In this document: positions 8,750-17,626 of the stretch, in pieces | Position numbering within the stretch: the first letter of the stretch is position 1 | Layout of the letters: every line of letters begins with the position of its first letter | Assembly (NCBI RefSeq): GCF_009805705.1 | Contig: NZ_VSMB01000005.1 | Coordinates: 1-64,000, forward strand | Source of the DNA: Ruania rhizosphaerae | GTDB taxonomy: Bacteria > Actinomycetota > Actinomycetes > Actinomycetales > Beutenbergiaceae | DNA: 64,000 bases | Direction of reading: 5' to 3' | Notes under the pieces: generated by a model | Databases searched by the model: none | Told to the model about the DNA's origin: nothing | Seen by the model: only the letters and a program-made list of their open reading frames with translations | Translations under genes and position numbers: made by a program

Positions 8750-9714
8750 GACTCGCCGTCAGCGATGGGCGAGGCGGTGACCGTCAGATCCACCGCACCC
8801 ACCCCGGGCAGGGCTTGGCGCAATGCCTCCTCGGCGCGGGAGCTGACCTCATCGGCAGTCGCCACCGTGGTCTCGGCTGGCAGTCGTAGCTGTGCCTGGA
8901 TGGCAAGCCGGTGTCCGGTCCAGCGCAGCCGGAGGCGGCCGACGCCGGCAATGGTGGGGTCCGTACCAAGGGTCGCCAGAGCGCGCTCGTACAGACCCGG
9001 ATCGACGCCGTCGAGAAGGCGCCGCCCGACATCGCGGGCTGTGCTCCACAGCAGGACGAGGATGACGGCGGTGATCACCAACCCGATGATCGGGTCAGCG
9101 AGCGGGAAGCCCGCCCACACTCCGATGACGCCCAGTACGACGGCCAGTGAGGTGAATCCGTCGGTCCGTGCATGCATGCCGTCGGCGACCAGAGCAGCCG
9201 ACCCGATCCGCCGTCCCACCCGGATGCGGTACAGGGCCACCAGCTCGTTCCCCGCGAAGCCGATCGCCCCGGCAGCGAGCACCCAGCCGAGGTGCTCCAG
9301 GGGCTGCGGCTGAGTGAGCCGGCGGATCGACTCCACCCCCGCCACGACGGCCGAGAGCGCGATCATCGCCACGATGAACGCCCCGGCCAGATCTTCCGCA
9401 CGCCCATAACCATGGCTGTAGCGGGCACTGGGAGCCCGGCGCGAGAGCGCGAACGCGATCCACAGCGGGATGGCCGTCAGGGCGTCCGAGAAGTTGTGGA
9501 TCGTGTCGGCCAGCAGTGCCACCGACCCGCTCACGGCCACCACGGCCAGTTGAGCCAGCGCTGTCACGCCGAGGATGATCAGACTGATGCGGACCGCGCG
9601 GATTCCCTCGGCGCTCGCGGTCAGGGCGTCATCGATCGAGTCGGCGACATCGTGGGAGTGCGGGATGAAGATGTGCCGGAGCCGGGCGGCGACACCGTGA
9701 TGATGGTCGCTCAT
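8710..9714 (-). CDS. Cation diffusion facilitator (CDF) metal exporter
   Basis: The 334-residue protein probably exports Zn(II), Co(II) or a similar divalent ion by proton antiport. It has six membrane helices and the paired metal-site patterns ADTIHNFSDAL (second helix) and ADGMHARTDGF (fifth helix), where His/Asp pairs form the transport site. A cytoplasmic C-terminal domain follows. The N-terminus is His-rich (SDHHHG and IPHSHDV), consistent with metal binding. It starts at the ATG overlapping the stop of the ArsR gene (ATGA), so sensor and exporter form one operon. Confidence 0.92.
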   Translation of the reverse strand: MSDHHHGVAARLRHIFIPHSHDVADSIDDALTASAEGIRAVRISLIILGVTALAQLAVVAVSGSVALLADTIHNFSDALTAIPLWIAFALSRRAPSARYSHGYGRAEDLAGAFIVAMIALSAVVAGVESIRRLTQPQPLEHLGWVLAAGAIGFAGNELVALYRIRVGRRIGSAALVADGMHARTDGFTSLAVVLGVIGVWAGFPLADPIIGLVITAVILVLLWSTARDVGRRLLDGVDPGLYERALATLGTDPTIAGVGRLRLRWTGHRLAIQAQLRLPAETTVATADEVSSRAEEALRQALPGVGAVDLTVTASPIADGESHAAAASSSSSRP

Positions 9715-10085
9715 GGCCCTGTGCTCGACGGCCCAGTGCTCGGCCGATGGTGAGCCGGGTGTTCCTCGAGGGCGTGCTGAGCCTGGAACACCGCCTGCGT
9801 GACGAGGGTGCGGGCGTGTTCGTCCACCAGTGAGTAGAAGACGCGGTTGCCCTCCTGTCGCGCTCGCACGATGCGGCCCCAGCGCAACTTCGCCAGATGC
9901 TGGGAGACGGCAGTGGGCGGCTTGCCGACGGCCTCCGCGAGATGGTTGACCGACATCTCCGCCTCCCGCAGGGCGAGAACGATCCGGACCCGAGTGGCGT
10001 CGGCCAGGAGCGAGAACACCTCGGCAGCAAGGTCGACGTAGGGCGAATCCATTCCGAATGTGCATGGATACGTATCTTCGGACAT
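9711..10085 (-). CDS. ArsR/SmtB-family metal-responsive repressor
   Basis: This 124-residue winged-helix protein has the helix-turn-helix MSVNHLAEAVGKPPTAVSQH and the beta-wing RQEGNRVFYSLVDEH. The DEH near the last helix, followed by a QH pair and a His-rich end (EEHPAHH), resembles the alpha-5 metal site of CzrA/NmtR-type Zn, Co or Ni sensors (family knowledge). It likely represses its own operon, which includes the downstream CDF exporter, until metal binds. The start is set by TAGTAT 6 nt upstream. Confidence 0.9.
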   Translation of the reverse strand: MSEDTYPCTFGMDSPYVDLAAEVFSLLADATRVRIVLALREAEMSVNHLAEAVGKPPTAVSQHLAKLRWGRIVRARQEGNRVFYSLVDEHARTLVTQAVFQAQHALEEHPAHHRPSTGPSSTGP

Positions 10086-10097
10086 ACGCAGATACTA
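10067..10097 (-). promoter_or_regulatory. Leaderless promoter and operator of the arsR-CDF operon
   Basis: On the minus strand the -10 element TAGTAT (10092-10097) sits 6 nt before the ATG at 10085. Overlapping it is the inverted repeat GTATCT (10072-10077) - 12 nt - AGATAC (10090-10095), and a perfect 10-bp palindrome GATACGTATC lies at 10067-10076. An imperfect 12-2-12-like layout over the promoter is typical of ArsR/SmtB operators. Confidence 0.6.
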
Positions 10098-10154
10098 GCA
10101 ACAGTGACGAGGTCTGGTCCCAGGTTCTCGGCAGCGTGAGTCACAATGGCGACC

Positions 10155-10643
10155 ATGAGTTCCGGATCCGCATTCGAGGTCGACGGTGCCCAGTGGCAGT
10201 CCGTCTCGCCCAAGCTCGTCCCCGTGCGCCAGATCGGTGTGGCGATCGGGCTCGGGATCCCGCTCGTCGCGTCGGTGGTGGTGGCGATCTTCACCACACC
10301 GGCGGTGTGGGCAGCGCCGGCCGTGTTCGGCATCCTGCTCGTCTGGCTGTTGTGGCTGGTACCGCGGCAGGTGCGTGCCATCCGGTACGCCGAGCTGGAG
10401 GACGAGCTCCTCATCCGTAAGGGTGTGCTCTTCCGGTCCATGGTGGTCGTGCCCTACGGGCGGATGCAGTACGTGGATGTCGACGCCGGGCCCATCGCCC
10501 GGTCGATGGGGATCGCCCAGGTGCAACTGCACACCGCCTCCGCGCAGTCCGACGCCTCCATCCCCGGTCTGCCGGAGGCCGAGGCGGCACGCTTGCGTGA
10601 TCAGCTCTCGGCCCGCGGCGAGGCCAGGTTGGCCGGCCTGTGA
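10155..10643 (+). CDS. Bacterial PH-domain protein (YdbS-like)
   Basis: The 162-residue protein has two membrane helices (about residues 27-65) followed by a bPH_2 domain, with IRYAELEDELLIRKGVLFRS and VVVPYGRMQYVDVDAGP matching the family core. Partners of this type pair with larger YdbT-like proteins, as here; their role is unclear, though they protect against some membrane-active bacteriocins in Bacillus (family knowledge). ATG 10146 is an alternative start. 10155 is preferred because CACAAT lies 7 nt before it. Its stop overlaps the next gene (GTGA). Confidence 0.8.
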   Translation: MSSGSAFEVDGAQWQSVSPKLVPVRQIGVAIGLGIPLVASVVVAIFTTPAVWAAPAVFGILLVWLLWLVPRQVRAIRYAELEDELLIRKGVLFRSMVVVPYGRMQYVDVDAGPIARSMGIAQVQLHTASAQSDASIPGLPEAEAARLRDQLSARGEARLAGL

Positions 10644-12163
10644 CGTCGACGGATCACATCGACTGGCACCGTCTGCACCGCATCACGCCGGTCCTGAACG
10701 CGTGGAAGGTCGCTGCGGGGCTCTTCGCGGTCTTCGTGTGGCAATCGGCCGACCAGCTCGGTGAACTCGACCTCGCCGTCACCACACTGCTGCTGATCAT
10801 CGCCGGGGTCGTCGTGCTCGGGGCGCTGCTCGGTCTCGGCTTCTCCGCCCTGGCGTGGTCACGCACCAAGTACGGCATCACCGAGGACAGCATCCTTCTC
10901 CACTCCGGTGTGCTGTTCCGGCAACAGCGCCACGTGCGCCTGGACCGACTGCAGACGGTCGACGTCACCCAACCGCTGCTGGCGCGATTCACCGGCTTCG
11001 CGGCACTGAAGATCGAGAGCGCCGGAGGTGCAGGCTCCAACCTGACACTGGCGTATCTGCGCGAGGACGAGGCGCAACGGCTGCGCAACGAACTCCTCGC
11101 CCGAGCCGCCGGGGTGCGGATGGAGACCGACGAGGCCGGCGTGCAGCACGCACCGGCAGCGCCGGAGATGCACCTGTACACCCTCTCCCCGGGGCGGCTC
11201 GTCGGATCGCTTGCGCTCTCCGGCGGGATTGTCACGATGCTTGTCGCGGCCGTCGGCCTCGTGGTGATCGCCGTCGTCACCGAGAACCTCTCCTCGGTGT
11301 TCGCGATGGGTGCCCCGCTGATCGGTGCCGCAGCCTACTTCTGGAGCCGGTTTGCCGGTGAGTTCTCCTTCCGGGTGGCCACCTCGCCCGACGGCATCCG
11401 CATCCGTCAGGGTCTGCTCGAGTCCAAGGCTCGCACCGTCCCACCCGGCCGGGTGCAGGCGGTCCGGCTGGCCCAGCCGCCGCTGTGGCGTTTCAAGGGC
11501 TGGTGGCGGATCACTGTCAACATCGCCGGGTACGGGGCGGAAGAGACCACCGGCACCGTGCTCTTCCCGGTGGCCACCGAGGCTGAGGCGGCTCACCTGC
11601 TCTCCCTCGTGCACCCCGATCTCGGGGACGATCGGCCGCTGGAGGTCCTCCGTGCTGGCCTGACCGGGGACGGCGACCAGGAGGGTTTCCAGCACACCCC
11701 GGCGCGGGCATGGTGGCTGGACCCCCTCACCTGGCGGCGCACCGGAGTGCGTATGACCGGCACGGCGGTGCTGCTGCGCACCGGGCGGTGGTGGCGCTCG
11801 CTCGTCCTCGTCCCCCACGAGCGCATCCAGTCGCTCGGTGTTACTCAAGGGCCGTGGGAGCGCAAGCTCGACCTGATGACCTTCTCGATCCACTCCACGC
11901 CCGGACCCGTCACGCCGATGGTGCACCATCAGGATGCCGAGGCGACCAGCCTCTTGCTGGCCGAGATGACCCGTCGCGCCCGGAACGCTCGCCGGAGTGC
12001 CGGCCCCGAGCGCTGGATGACCCCGGCCGAGGAGGGGTCCGCGGCGCTGCACGAGGGTGGCGGCTTCGGTGGCGTTCTCCCGTCCCGCGTCGTCAGTTCT
12101 GCTGGGGTGCTCCCGGCCTCGCCTCGGGCCATGACGGACGATCCTGGGAGAATGGCCCCGTGA
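10640..12163 (+). CDS. Bacterial PH-domain membrane protein (YdbT-like)
   Basis: The 507-residue protein has an N-terminal pair of membrane helices, a bPH_2 domain (about 75-155, including VRLDRLQTVDVTQPLLARF), a second membrane pair (about 190-235), and two more bPH_2-like domains (about 245-325 and 360-440). The repeated pattern of arginine-rich strands followed by an amphipathic 'RIQSLGVTQGPWERKL' element marks the domains. This is the usual three-PH architecture. It overlaps both neighbours (GTGA), so it is co-translated with the smaller PH protein and followed by the pantothenate genes. Confidence 0.85.
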   Translation: MTSTDHIDWHRLHRITPVLNAWKVAAGLFAVFVWQSADQLGELDLAVTTLLLIIAGVVVLGALLGLGFSALAWSRTKYGITEDSILLHSGVLFRQQRHVRLDRLQTVDVTQPLLARFTGFAALKIESAGGAGSNLTLAYLREDEAQRLRNELLARAAGVRMETDEAGVQHAPAAPEMHLYTLSPGRLVGSLALSGGIVTMLVAAVGLVVIAVVTENLSSVFAMGAPLIGAAAYFWSRFAGEFSFRVATSPDGIRIRQGLLESKARTVPPGRVQAVRLAQPPLWRFKGWWRITVNIAGYGAEETTGTVLFPVATEAEAAHLLSLVHPDLGDDRPLEVLRAGLTGDGDQEGFQHTPARAWWLDPLTWRRTGVRMTGTAVLLRTGRWWRSLVLVPHERIQSLGVTQGPWERKLDLMTFSIHSTPGPVTPMVHHQDAEATSLLLAEMTRRARNARRSAGPERWMTPAEEGSAALHEGGGFGGVLPSRVVSSAGVLPASPRAMTDDPGRMAP

Positions 12164-13974
12164 ACTCCCGTCCTGGCCGCCTCGGTGTCGGCATCGTCGG
12201 TGCAGGGCGCGTCGGGGCGGTACTGGCGAGCGCGCTACGGGCCACCGGCCACGCCGTCGTGGGCGCCAGCGGTGCATCCGAGGAGACGCGAGAGCGGATC
12301 GAGGTTCTCCTGCCGAACGTTCCGGTGCTCGACGTGCGCGATGTCGTCGAGCGCAGCGAGCTGGTGCTGCTCACCGTTCCCGACGACGTCCTGGGTGACC
12401 TCGTCGCCGGCCTCGCCCGGCTCGGCGCCTTCCAGCCCGGGCAGCTGGTGGTGCATACCGCCGGCCGGTACGGCGTCGATGTCCTGGCCCCGGCGCGGGC
12501 CCGTGGCGCGATCCCGCTCGCGATCCACCCGGCGATGACCTTCACCGGTACCAGCGTCGACCTGAGCAGAATGGACGGGCTGCCCTTCGCAGTGACCGCC
12601 GACCCGCCGGTGCTGCCCATCGCCCAGGCGCTCGTGGTCGAGCTCGGGGGAGAACCGATCGTCTTGCCGGAGGAGGCGCGTCCGCTCTACCACGCGGCGC
12701 TGGCGCACGGAGCCAACCATCTGGTCACCCTCACCAGCCAGGCGATGCGGGTGCTGACGGCCGCTGGGGTGAGCGATGCGGGAACGCTCCTCACGCCGCT
12801 GCTCTCGGCAGCCCTCGACGGCGCACTGCGCGGTGGCGAGGTCACGCTCACCGGGCCGGTGGCACGCGGCGACTCCGGCACGGTGGCCGAGCACCTGACG
12901 GCGCTCGCGGGGATCGTGGCGGCCGACCCCGCCTTGGTGGACGTCCCGGAGACCTATGTCGCCCTCGCGCGGGCGACGGTGCAACGCGCACTCGCGGGTC
13001 GGCGTATCTCCGAGCCGGCCGCCACGAGGTTGCTCGACGTCCTGGACCCGGTGACAGATCCGGCGACGGACCACGAGGTGGAGAGCGGCGGACCCGAGGT
13101 CGTCAGGACAGTGGCGCAGCTACGGCAGCGACGGGAATCGTGGAACGAGCCGGTCGCCGTCGTGATGACGATGGGTGCCCTCCATGAGGGGCACCTGGAG
13201 CTGGTGCGGGTGGCGCGAACGCTCGCCCCCCGCGTGATCGTGACCATCTTCGTGAACCCGTTGCAGTTCGGTGCGGGTGAGGACCTGGCCGCCTACCCGC
13301 GCACCCTCGACGCCGATGTCGAGGCGCTGGGCCGGGAGGGAGTGGACCTGGTCTTCGCCCCTCCGGAGTCCGAGATGTACCCCGACGGCGCACCTCAGGT
13401 CACGATGACGGCCGGACACATGGGGGAGGTGCTGGAGGGGGCCGACCGCCCGGGCCACTTCGACGGCATGCTCACCGTGGTGGCCAAGCTGCTGCACCTG
13501 ACCCGGGCGGACATCGCGATGTTCGGGCAGAAGGATGCCCAGCAGCTGGCACTGGTACGGCGGATGGTCTCCGACCAGAACATCCCGGTGCGGATCGAGG
13601 CAGTTCCGATCGTGCGCGAGCCGGATGGACTGGCCATGTCCAGTCGCAACGCCTACCTGGACGAGGCGGAACGCACTGCGGCACTGGTGCTCTCACAGGC
13701 GGTGGCCGCCGGTGCGCAGGCCGCGGCCGACGGGGGTACCGTGGACGACGTGCTCGCGGCCGCTCAGCGCATACTGGACGAACGGGACCGGGACCTGGTT
13801 CGCCCCTCGTACCTGGAACTCGTGGACGAGCACACGATGACCGCGTGGGGTGAGCGCCACCCCGGCGGGCGATCGCCGAGCAGGGCCCTGCTGGTCGTGG
13901 CGGCCCGGGTGGGCGCGACGCGTCTGATCGACAACGCGGTGGTCTCCTGGCCACTGCAGGAAGAGGCACGATGA
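12160..13974 (+). CDS. panC: Fusion of a DUF2520 Rossmann oxidoreductase-like protein with pantothenate synthetase
   Basis: One uninterrupted 604-codon frame encodes two proteins usually made separately. Residues ~8-305 are a Rossmann/DUF2520 protein: GAGRVG (14-19) for dinucleotide binding, LVLLTVPDD, the conserved [10 protein letters not shown], and [15 protein letters not shown] in the helical half. Residues ~314-604 are PanC, joining pantoate and beta-alanine: [10 protein letters not shown] (from 337) is the HIGH-type motif, followed by [22 protein letters not shown] and MSSRNAYL. No stop or strong internal start separates them; GTG codons near 13051 could allow internal initiation. Overlaps with both neighbours (GTGA, ATGA) place it in an operon with panD. 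Confidence 0.9.
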   Translation: MNSRPGRLGVGIVGAGRVGAVLASALRATGHAVVGASGASEETRERIEVLLPNVPVLDVRDVVERSELVLLTVPDDVLGDLVAGLARLGAFQPGQLVVHTAGRYGVDVLAPARARGAIPLAIHPAMTFTGTSVDLSRMDGLPFAVTADPPVLPIAQALVVELGGEPIVLPEEARPLYHAALAHGANHLVTLTSQAMRVLTAAGVSDAGTLLTPLLSAALDGALRGGEVTLTGPVARGDSGTVAEHLTALAGIVAADPALVDVPETYVALARATVQRALAGRRISEPAATRLLDVLDPVTDPATDHEVESGGPEVVRTVAQLRQRRESWNEPVAVVMTMGALHEGHLELVRVARTLAPRVIVTIFVNPLQFGAGEDLAAYPRTLDADVEALGREGVDLVFAPPESEMYPDGAPQVTMTAGHMGEVLEGADRPGHFDGMLTVVAKLLHLTRADIAMFGQKDAQQLALVRRMVSDQNIPVRIEAVPIVREPDGLAMSSRNAYLDEAERTAALVLSQAVAAGAQAAADGGTVDDVLAAAQRILDERDRDLVRPSYLELVDEHTMTAWGERHPGGRSPSRALLVVAARVGATRLIDNAVVSWPLQEEAR

Positions 13975-14414
13975 CCGGGATGCTGAGGCCGATGATGGTG
14001 GGCAAGATCCACCGCGCCACGGTGACGCAGGCCGATCTGAACTATGTGGGATCGATCACGGTCGACGCCGACCTGCTTGAGGCTGCCGACCTGCCCGAGG
14101 GCCACCAGGTGGACGTGGTCGACATCACGAACGGATCCCGCCTGACGACCTATGTGATCGCGGGTGAGCGTGGGGCCGGGCAGATCTGCATCAATGGCGC
14201 GGCCGCGCACCTCGTGCACCCTGGCGACCTGGTGATCATCATCGCCTACGGCCTGATGCCCGATGCCGAGGCCCGCACCTATGCCCCTCCGGTGGTGCAC
14301 GTGGATGCGCAGAACAAGATCCGCAGCCTCGGTCATGATCCGGGAGCGGTCGGCCCGGGTAGCGGTCTGGCCACGGCAGCCGTCCCGTGGCACTCGAGCA
14401 CGTCGTTACGATGA
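13971..14414 (+). CDS. panD: Aspartate 1-decarboxylase (proenzyme)
   Basis: PanD makes beta-alanine from aspartate, the second substrate of the adjacent PanC. The 147-residue proenzyme has the self-cleavage site Gly27-Ser28 in [10 protein letters not shown]; the serine becomes the pyruvoyl cofactor. [13 protein letters not shown] and [19 protein letters not shown] are typical. ATG 13980 would give the numbering used in E. coli (Ser25). The final ~25 residues exceed the usual length. The stop TGA overlaps the last base of the -10 element of lysS. Confidence 0.96.
   Translation: MTGMLRPMMVGKIHRATVTQADLNYVGSITVDADLLEAADLPEGHQVDVVDITNGSRLTTYVIAGERGAGQICINGAAAHLVHPGDLVIIIAYGLMPDAEARTYAPPVVHVDAQNKIRSLGHDPGAVGPGSGLATAAVPWHSSTSLR
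14407..14412 (+). promoter_or_regulatory. -10 element TACGAT, leaderless lysS promoter
   Basis: TACGAT ends 6 nt before GTG 14419 and lies across the end of panD. It supports GTG 14419 as the true lysS start, although the frame is open upstream. Confidence 0.55.
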
Positions 14415-14418
14415 CCGG

Positions 14419-15942
14419 GTGAACACCGAGAACTCGCCCCAGCAGCCCCCGGCACCGGACATCGACGTCCCCGAGCAGGTGCGGGTGCGGCTGGAGAAGC
14501 GGGCACGGATCCTCGACGAGGGGGGTCAGGCCTACCCCGTCTCGGTGCCGGTCACCCACACGATCGCGGCGATCCGCGACGCCTATGACGGCACGCTGGA
14601 AGCCGGCGATGAGACGCAGGACCTGGTCGGCGTCGCCGGGCGCGTGGTCTTCCAGCGCAACACCGGGAAACTGTGCTTTGCGACCTTGCAGGACGGTGAG
14701 GGCCGCACCCTGCAGGTGATGCTCTCCCAGCGCGAGGTTGGGGCCGACTCCCTGGCCGCGTTCAAGGCCGATGTCGATCTCGGTGATCACCTGTTCGCTC
14801 ACGGACGCGTGATCGTCTCCCGCACGGGGGAGCTCTCGGTCTTCGCCGATGACTGGCGGCTTGCCGCCAAGGCGATCCGGCCGCTGCCGGCGCTGCACAA
14901 GGAGAGCTCGGAGGAGAATCGCGTGCGGCGCCGTCACGTCGATCTGATCGCCCGACCAGCGGCGCGCGAGATGGTGCGCACCCGGGCGGCCGTGATGCGA
15001 TCGTTGCGGGAGTCCTTTCATCAGCGGGACTTCCTCGAGATCGAGACTCCGATGCTGCAGACGATGCACGGAGGGGCCAGTGCGCGCCCATTCGTCACGC
15101 ACATGAACGCTTACGACATCGATCTGTACCTGCGGATCGCACCGGAACTGTTCCTCAAGCGAGCCGTGGTCGGTGGAGTGGAGCGGGTCTTCGAGATCAA
15201 TCGGAACTTCCGCAATGAGGGTGCCGATTCTTCACATTCGCCCGAGTTTGCGATGCTCGAGGCATATGAGGCCTATGGCGATTACAACACCATGGCCGCC
15301 TTGACCCAGGATCTCGTCGTCACCGCCGCCCGGGACGCCCTCGGAACGACGGTCGTGACCTTGCCCGACGGTCGTGAGTACGATCTCGGGGGGGAGTGGA
15401 AAGACATCCAGCTCTACCCCTCGCTCTCGGCGGCTTGCGGCGAGGAGATCACCCCGCACACACCGCTGGCCGATCTGCTCACATTGGCGAAGCGAGCCGA
15501 CATCTCCCTCGACGAGAAGACCGCCACCCCGGGCAAGGTCGTCGAAGAGCTCTGGGAGCACTTTGTCGGCGACGATCTGTATGCGCCGACGTTCGTGCGT
15601 GACTTTCCGGTCGATACCTCTCCGCTGACGCGCGCGCACCGCTCGCAGGAGGGCGTCGTGGAGAAATGGGACCTCTACGTGCGCGGATTCGAGCTCGCCA
15701 CGGCCTACTCCGAACTGGTCGACCCCGTGGTGCAGCGGGAACGGTTCGAACAGCAGGCCCGGTTGGCTGCCCGTGGCGATGCCGAGGCCATGCAGGTGGA
15801 CGAGGAGTTCCTGCAGGCGATGGAGCACGGAATGCCTCCGTCGGGCGGTATGGGAATGGGGATCGATCGGCTCCTGATGGCTCTGACGGGTCACGGTATA
15901 CGTGAGACAATTACCTTCCCGCTGGTCAAGCCGCGATCATGA
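14419..15942 (+). CDS. lysS: Lysyl-tRNA synthetase, class II
   Basis: This 507-residue enzyme charges tRNA(Lys). After a short Pro-rich N-terminus comes the OB-fold anticodon-binding domain (about 60-150), then the class II catalytic core with motif 2 ([12 protein letters not shown]) and motif 3 ([16 protein letters not shown]), ending at the usual TFPLVKP. The GTG start is supported by TACGAT 6 nt upstream. Its stop overlaps the start of a small membrane-protein gene (ATGA). Confidence 0.96.
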   Translation: MNTENSPQQPPAPDIDVPEQVRVRLEKRARILDEGGQAYPVSVPVTHTIAAIRDAYDGTLEAGDETQDLVGVAGRVVFQRNTGKLCFATLQDGEGRTLQVMLSQREVGADSLAAFKADVDLGDHLFAHGRVIVSRTGELSVFADDWRLAAKAIRPLPALHKESSEENRVRRRHVDLIARPAAREMVRTRAAVMRSLRESFHQRDFLEIETPMLQTMHGGASARPFVTHMNAYDIDLYLRIAPELFLKRAVVGGVERVFEINRNFRNEGADSSHSPEFAMLEAYEAYGDYNTMAALTQDLVVTAARDALGTTVVTLPDGREYDLGGEWKDIQLYPSLSAACGEEITPHTPLADLLTLAKRADISLDEKTATPGKVVEELWEHFVGDDLYAPTFVRDFPVDTSPLTRAHRSQEGVVEKWDLYVRGFELATAYSELVDPVVQRERFEQQARLAARGDAEAMQVDEEFLQAMEHGMPPSGGMGMGIDRLLMALTGHGIRETITFPLVKPRS

Positions 15943-16115
15943 CCGCCGGTGATCTTGTCGCGGCTATTGCGCCTTCCCTCGGGCTCGCAGTGCTGTTCAC
16001 GATCGTCATTCGGGCGATCGTGCAGGCGGATCGAAGAGAGCGACGGGCGCAGGTACGGCTCGAGCAGGAACGAGCCGACCGGGAGTCAAGGGATTCCCGC
16101 CCGGAAACTCTTTGA
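15939..16115 (+). CDS. Small membrane protein between lysS and lsr2 (58 aa)
   Basis: An ATG overlapping the lysS stop opens a 58-codon frame ending at TGA 16113-16115. It encodes a short polar start (MTAGDLVAA), one hydrophobic segment of about 20 residues ([14 protein letters not shown]), then a strongly charged Arg/Glu helix ([20 protein letters not shown]). This reads as a single-pass membrane protein with a basic/acidic cytoplasmic coil. Small proteins of this type occur downstream of lysS in several Micrococcales. The function is unknown. The ATGA coupling and sensible topology argue that it is real. Confidence 0.65.
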   Translation: MTAGDLVAAIAPSLGLAVLFTIVIRAIVQADRRERRAQVRLEQERADRESRDSRPETL

Positions 16116-16176
16116 CATCAATGCCATCGTCGTGCGATTCTTTCAGGGAAAGGTGAATATCGTGCGTTCGAAAGGA
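16112..16176 (+). promoter_or_regulatory. lsr2 promoter and ribosome binding site
   Basis: TTGACA at 16112-16117 is a consensus -35 element. GATTCT at 16136-16141, 18 nt further, is a weak -10 preceded by TGC. AAAGGA at 16171-16176 lies 8 nt before the lsr2 ATG. The stretch is noticeably AT-richer than its surroundings, so Lsr2 itself may bind here. Confidence 0.5.
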
Positions 16177-16184
16177 ATGTAGAC

Positions 16185-16514
16185 ATGGCACAGAAGGTTC
16201 GCGTGCTCCTCATCGATGACATCGATGGTTCGGACGCCGAAGAGACGGTCACGTTCGCTCTCGATGGGGTGACCTACGAGATCGACCTCAATGCCAAGAA
16301 TGCAGCGAAGCTGCGTGATGATCTGGCGCCGTGGGTCGGCCCCGCCCGTCGCTCGGGTGGACGGAAGGTCTCCGGACGGAAGGCCGGCGGATCGCGCTCG
16401 GGTGGTTCCGATGCCCAGAAGATCCGTGAATGGGCCAAGGCGAACGGCTACCAGGTGAGCGACCGTGGCCGGGTTTCGGCCGAGATCCGCGAGGCGTACG
16501 CCAAGGCGCACTGA
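16185..16514 (+). CDS. lsr2: Lsr2 nucleoid-associated protein
   Basis: Lsr2 is the actinobacterial H-NS analogue: it bridges AT-rich DNA and silences acquired genes. The 109-residue protein has the N-terminal dimerisation domain (AQKVRVLLIDDIDGSDAEET and VTYEIDLN), a basic linker, and the C-terminal DNA-binding domain (AQKIREWAKANGYQVSDRGR). The RGR AT-hook-like element is intact. A good AAAGGA precedes the ATG. It is downstream of lysS, as in most Actinobacteria. Confidence 0.97.
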   Translation: MAQKVRVLLIDDIDGSDAEETVTFALDGVTYEIDLNAKNAAKLRDDLAPWVGPARRSGGRKVSGRKAGGSRSGGSDAQKIREWAKANGYQVSDRGRVSAEIREAYAKAH

Positions 16515-16552
16515 CCCGCATCTCACTGCACGTCATGGCATCCCACTGTGCG

Positions 16553-16590
16553 TATGGTGGGGTGCCATGACTGCATCGAGGCCATCATGA
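16553..16590 (+). promoter_or_regulatory. Possible leaderless promoter and 7-residue leader peptide
   Basis: TATGGT (16553-16558) ends 8 nt before an ATG at 16567. That ATG opens a 7-codon frame (MTASRPS) whose TGA at 16588-16590 overlaps the ATG of the lactonase gene at 16587. Initiation on a leaderless message followed by coupling at ATGA would explain the absence of a ribosome binding site before 16587. Confidence 0.4.
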
Positions 16591-17594
16591 GCGTGAATCA
16601 TCTCCTCGGCACCCATGGAACAGGTCCTGGCCAGGGGATCTGGCGCGTGACCGTCGCAGACCCGTCGAGTTGGTCCCAGGCGGTCCCGGAGCTCGTCGTC
16701 GAGACGCCTGCCCCGACCTACCTCGCGATCCATCCCTCGGCCGAGCGGGTCTACGCCGTCGGCGAAGGAGCGGACGGCACCGTGGCGTCCTTCGACATGA
16801 GCGCCGACTGCTCACTGCGACGGACGGCGCGGGTCGCGACCGGTGGCCCCTCGCCCTGCCATGTGCTTGTGCACCCGTGGGGTCAGTGGCTCTATGTGGC
16901 GAACTACGGCAACGGGGTTGCATGCGCGGTCCGGCTCGACGAGGCCGGGGACGTCACGGACGAGGTCGTCCTGCTGCCGCACCAGGGCGGCGGCCCGGTG
17001 TCGAATCGGCAGGATGGCCCCCACGCACACTTCTGCGCGCTCAGCGAAGGCGGTGGCTGGCTGCTCGTCGCCGATCTGGGAACCGATCACCTCCGTGCCT
17101 ACCCGCTCGAGAACGGCCGCCCCGTCGAGCCACCCGTCCTGACCGAGTTGCCCGCCGGCTGTGGACCCCGACACCTCGACAGCCGGCCCGGCTACCTCTA
17201 TGTGGCCGGTGAGCTCAGTGGTGAGGTCCTCACCCTGTCCTGGGACGAAGGGACCGGGCAGGGCCAGGTGCTGCACCAGGAGTCGGCCTCCGGTGTTGAG
17301 GGCGAGCACCAGCTCTCCCACATCGAACGTCGCGGTTCCTTCCTCTACGTCGGCGTGCGGGGCACCGACACGCTCTCAACCCTGGAGATTGATGCTGATG
17401 GGACATCGGTGCGCCGTGTCGCGGAGGTATCCACGGCCGCTTGGCCGCGTCATCATGCCGTCACCGATGACGCGGTGATCGTGGCTGGCCAGCACGCCGA
17501 CCGGGTGGCGGTCCACCCACTGATCGACGGTATCCCCGCGGAGATCGTGGCCGACGTGGAGCTGGCTGGTCCGATGTGCGTCCTCCCGCTGTGA
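16587..17594 (+). CDS. Lactonase-family beta-propeller protein (6-phosphogluconolactonase-like)
   Basis: The 335-residue protein has the repeating blade pattern of the YbhE/Pgl lactonase family: YLAIHPSAERVYAVGEG, CHVLVHPWGQWLYVANYGNG, HAHFCALSEGGGWLLVADLG and GPRHLDSRPGYLYVAGELSG. These are successive blades of a seven-bladed propeller. Family members hydrolyse 6-phosphogluconolactone or act on carboxy-muconate lactones, so the substrate is inferred only. No signal peptide is visible. ATG 16587 is chosen because homology begins a few residues later; an upstream in-frame ATG at 16548 would overlap the -10 element. Confidence 0.82.
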   Translation: MSVNHLLGTHGTGPGQGIWRVTVADPSSWSQAVPELVVETPAPTYLAIHPSAERVYAVGEGADGTVASFDMSADCSLRRTARVATGGPSPCHVLVHPWGQWLYVANYGNGVACAVRLDEAGDVTDEVVLLPHQGGGPVSNRQDGPHAHFCALSEGGGWLLVADLGTDHLRAYPLENGRPVEPPVLTELPAGCGPRHLDSRPGYLYVAGELSGEVLTLSWDEGTGQGQVLHQESASGVEGEHQLSHIERRGSFLYVGVRGTDTLSTLEIDADGTSVRRVAEVSTAAWPRHHAVTDDAVIVAGQHADRVAVHPLIDGIPAEIVADVELAGPMCVLPL

Positions 17595-17626
17595 CGGCAC
17601 GGGTGTAGGTACGGCAGACTGGAGCC

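Noticed and set aside
11710-12159. Upstream extension of the DUF2520-PanC frame
   Set aside because: It overlaps the PH-domain gene in another frame; homology and the GTGA overlap place the start at 12160.
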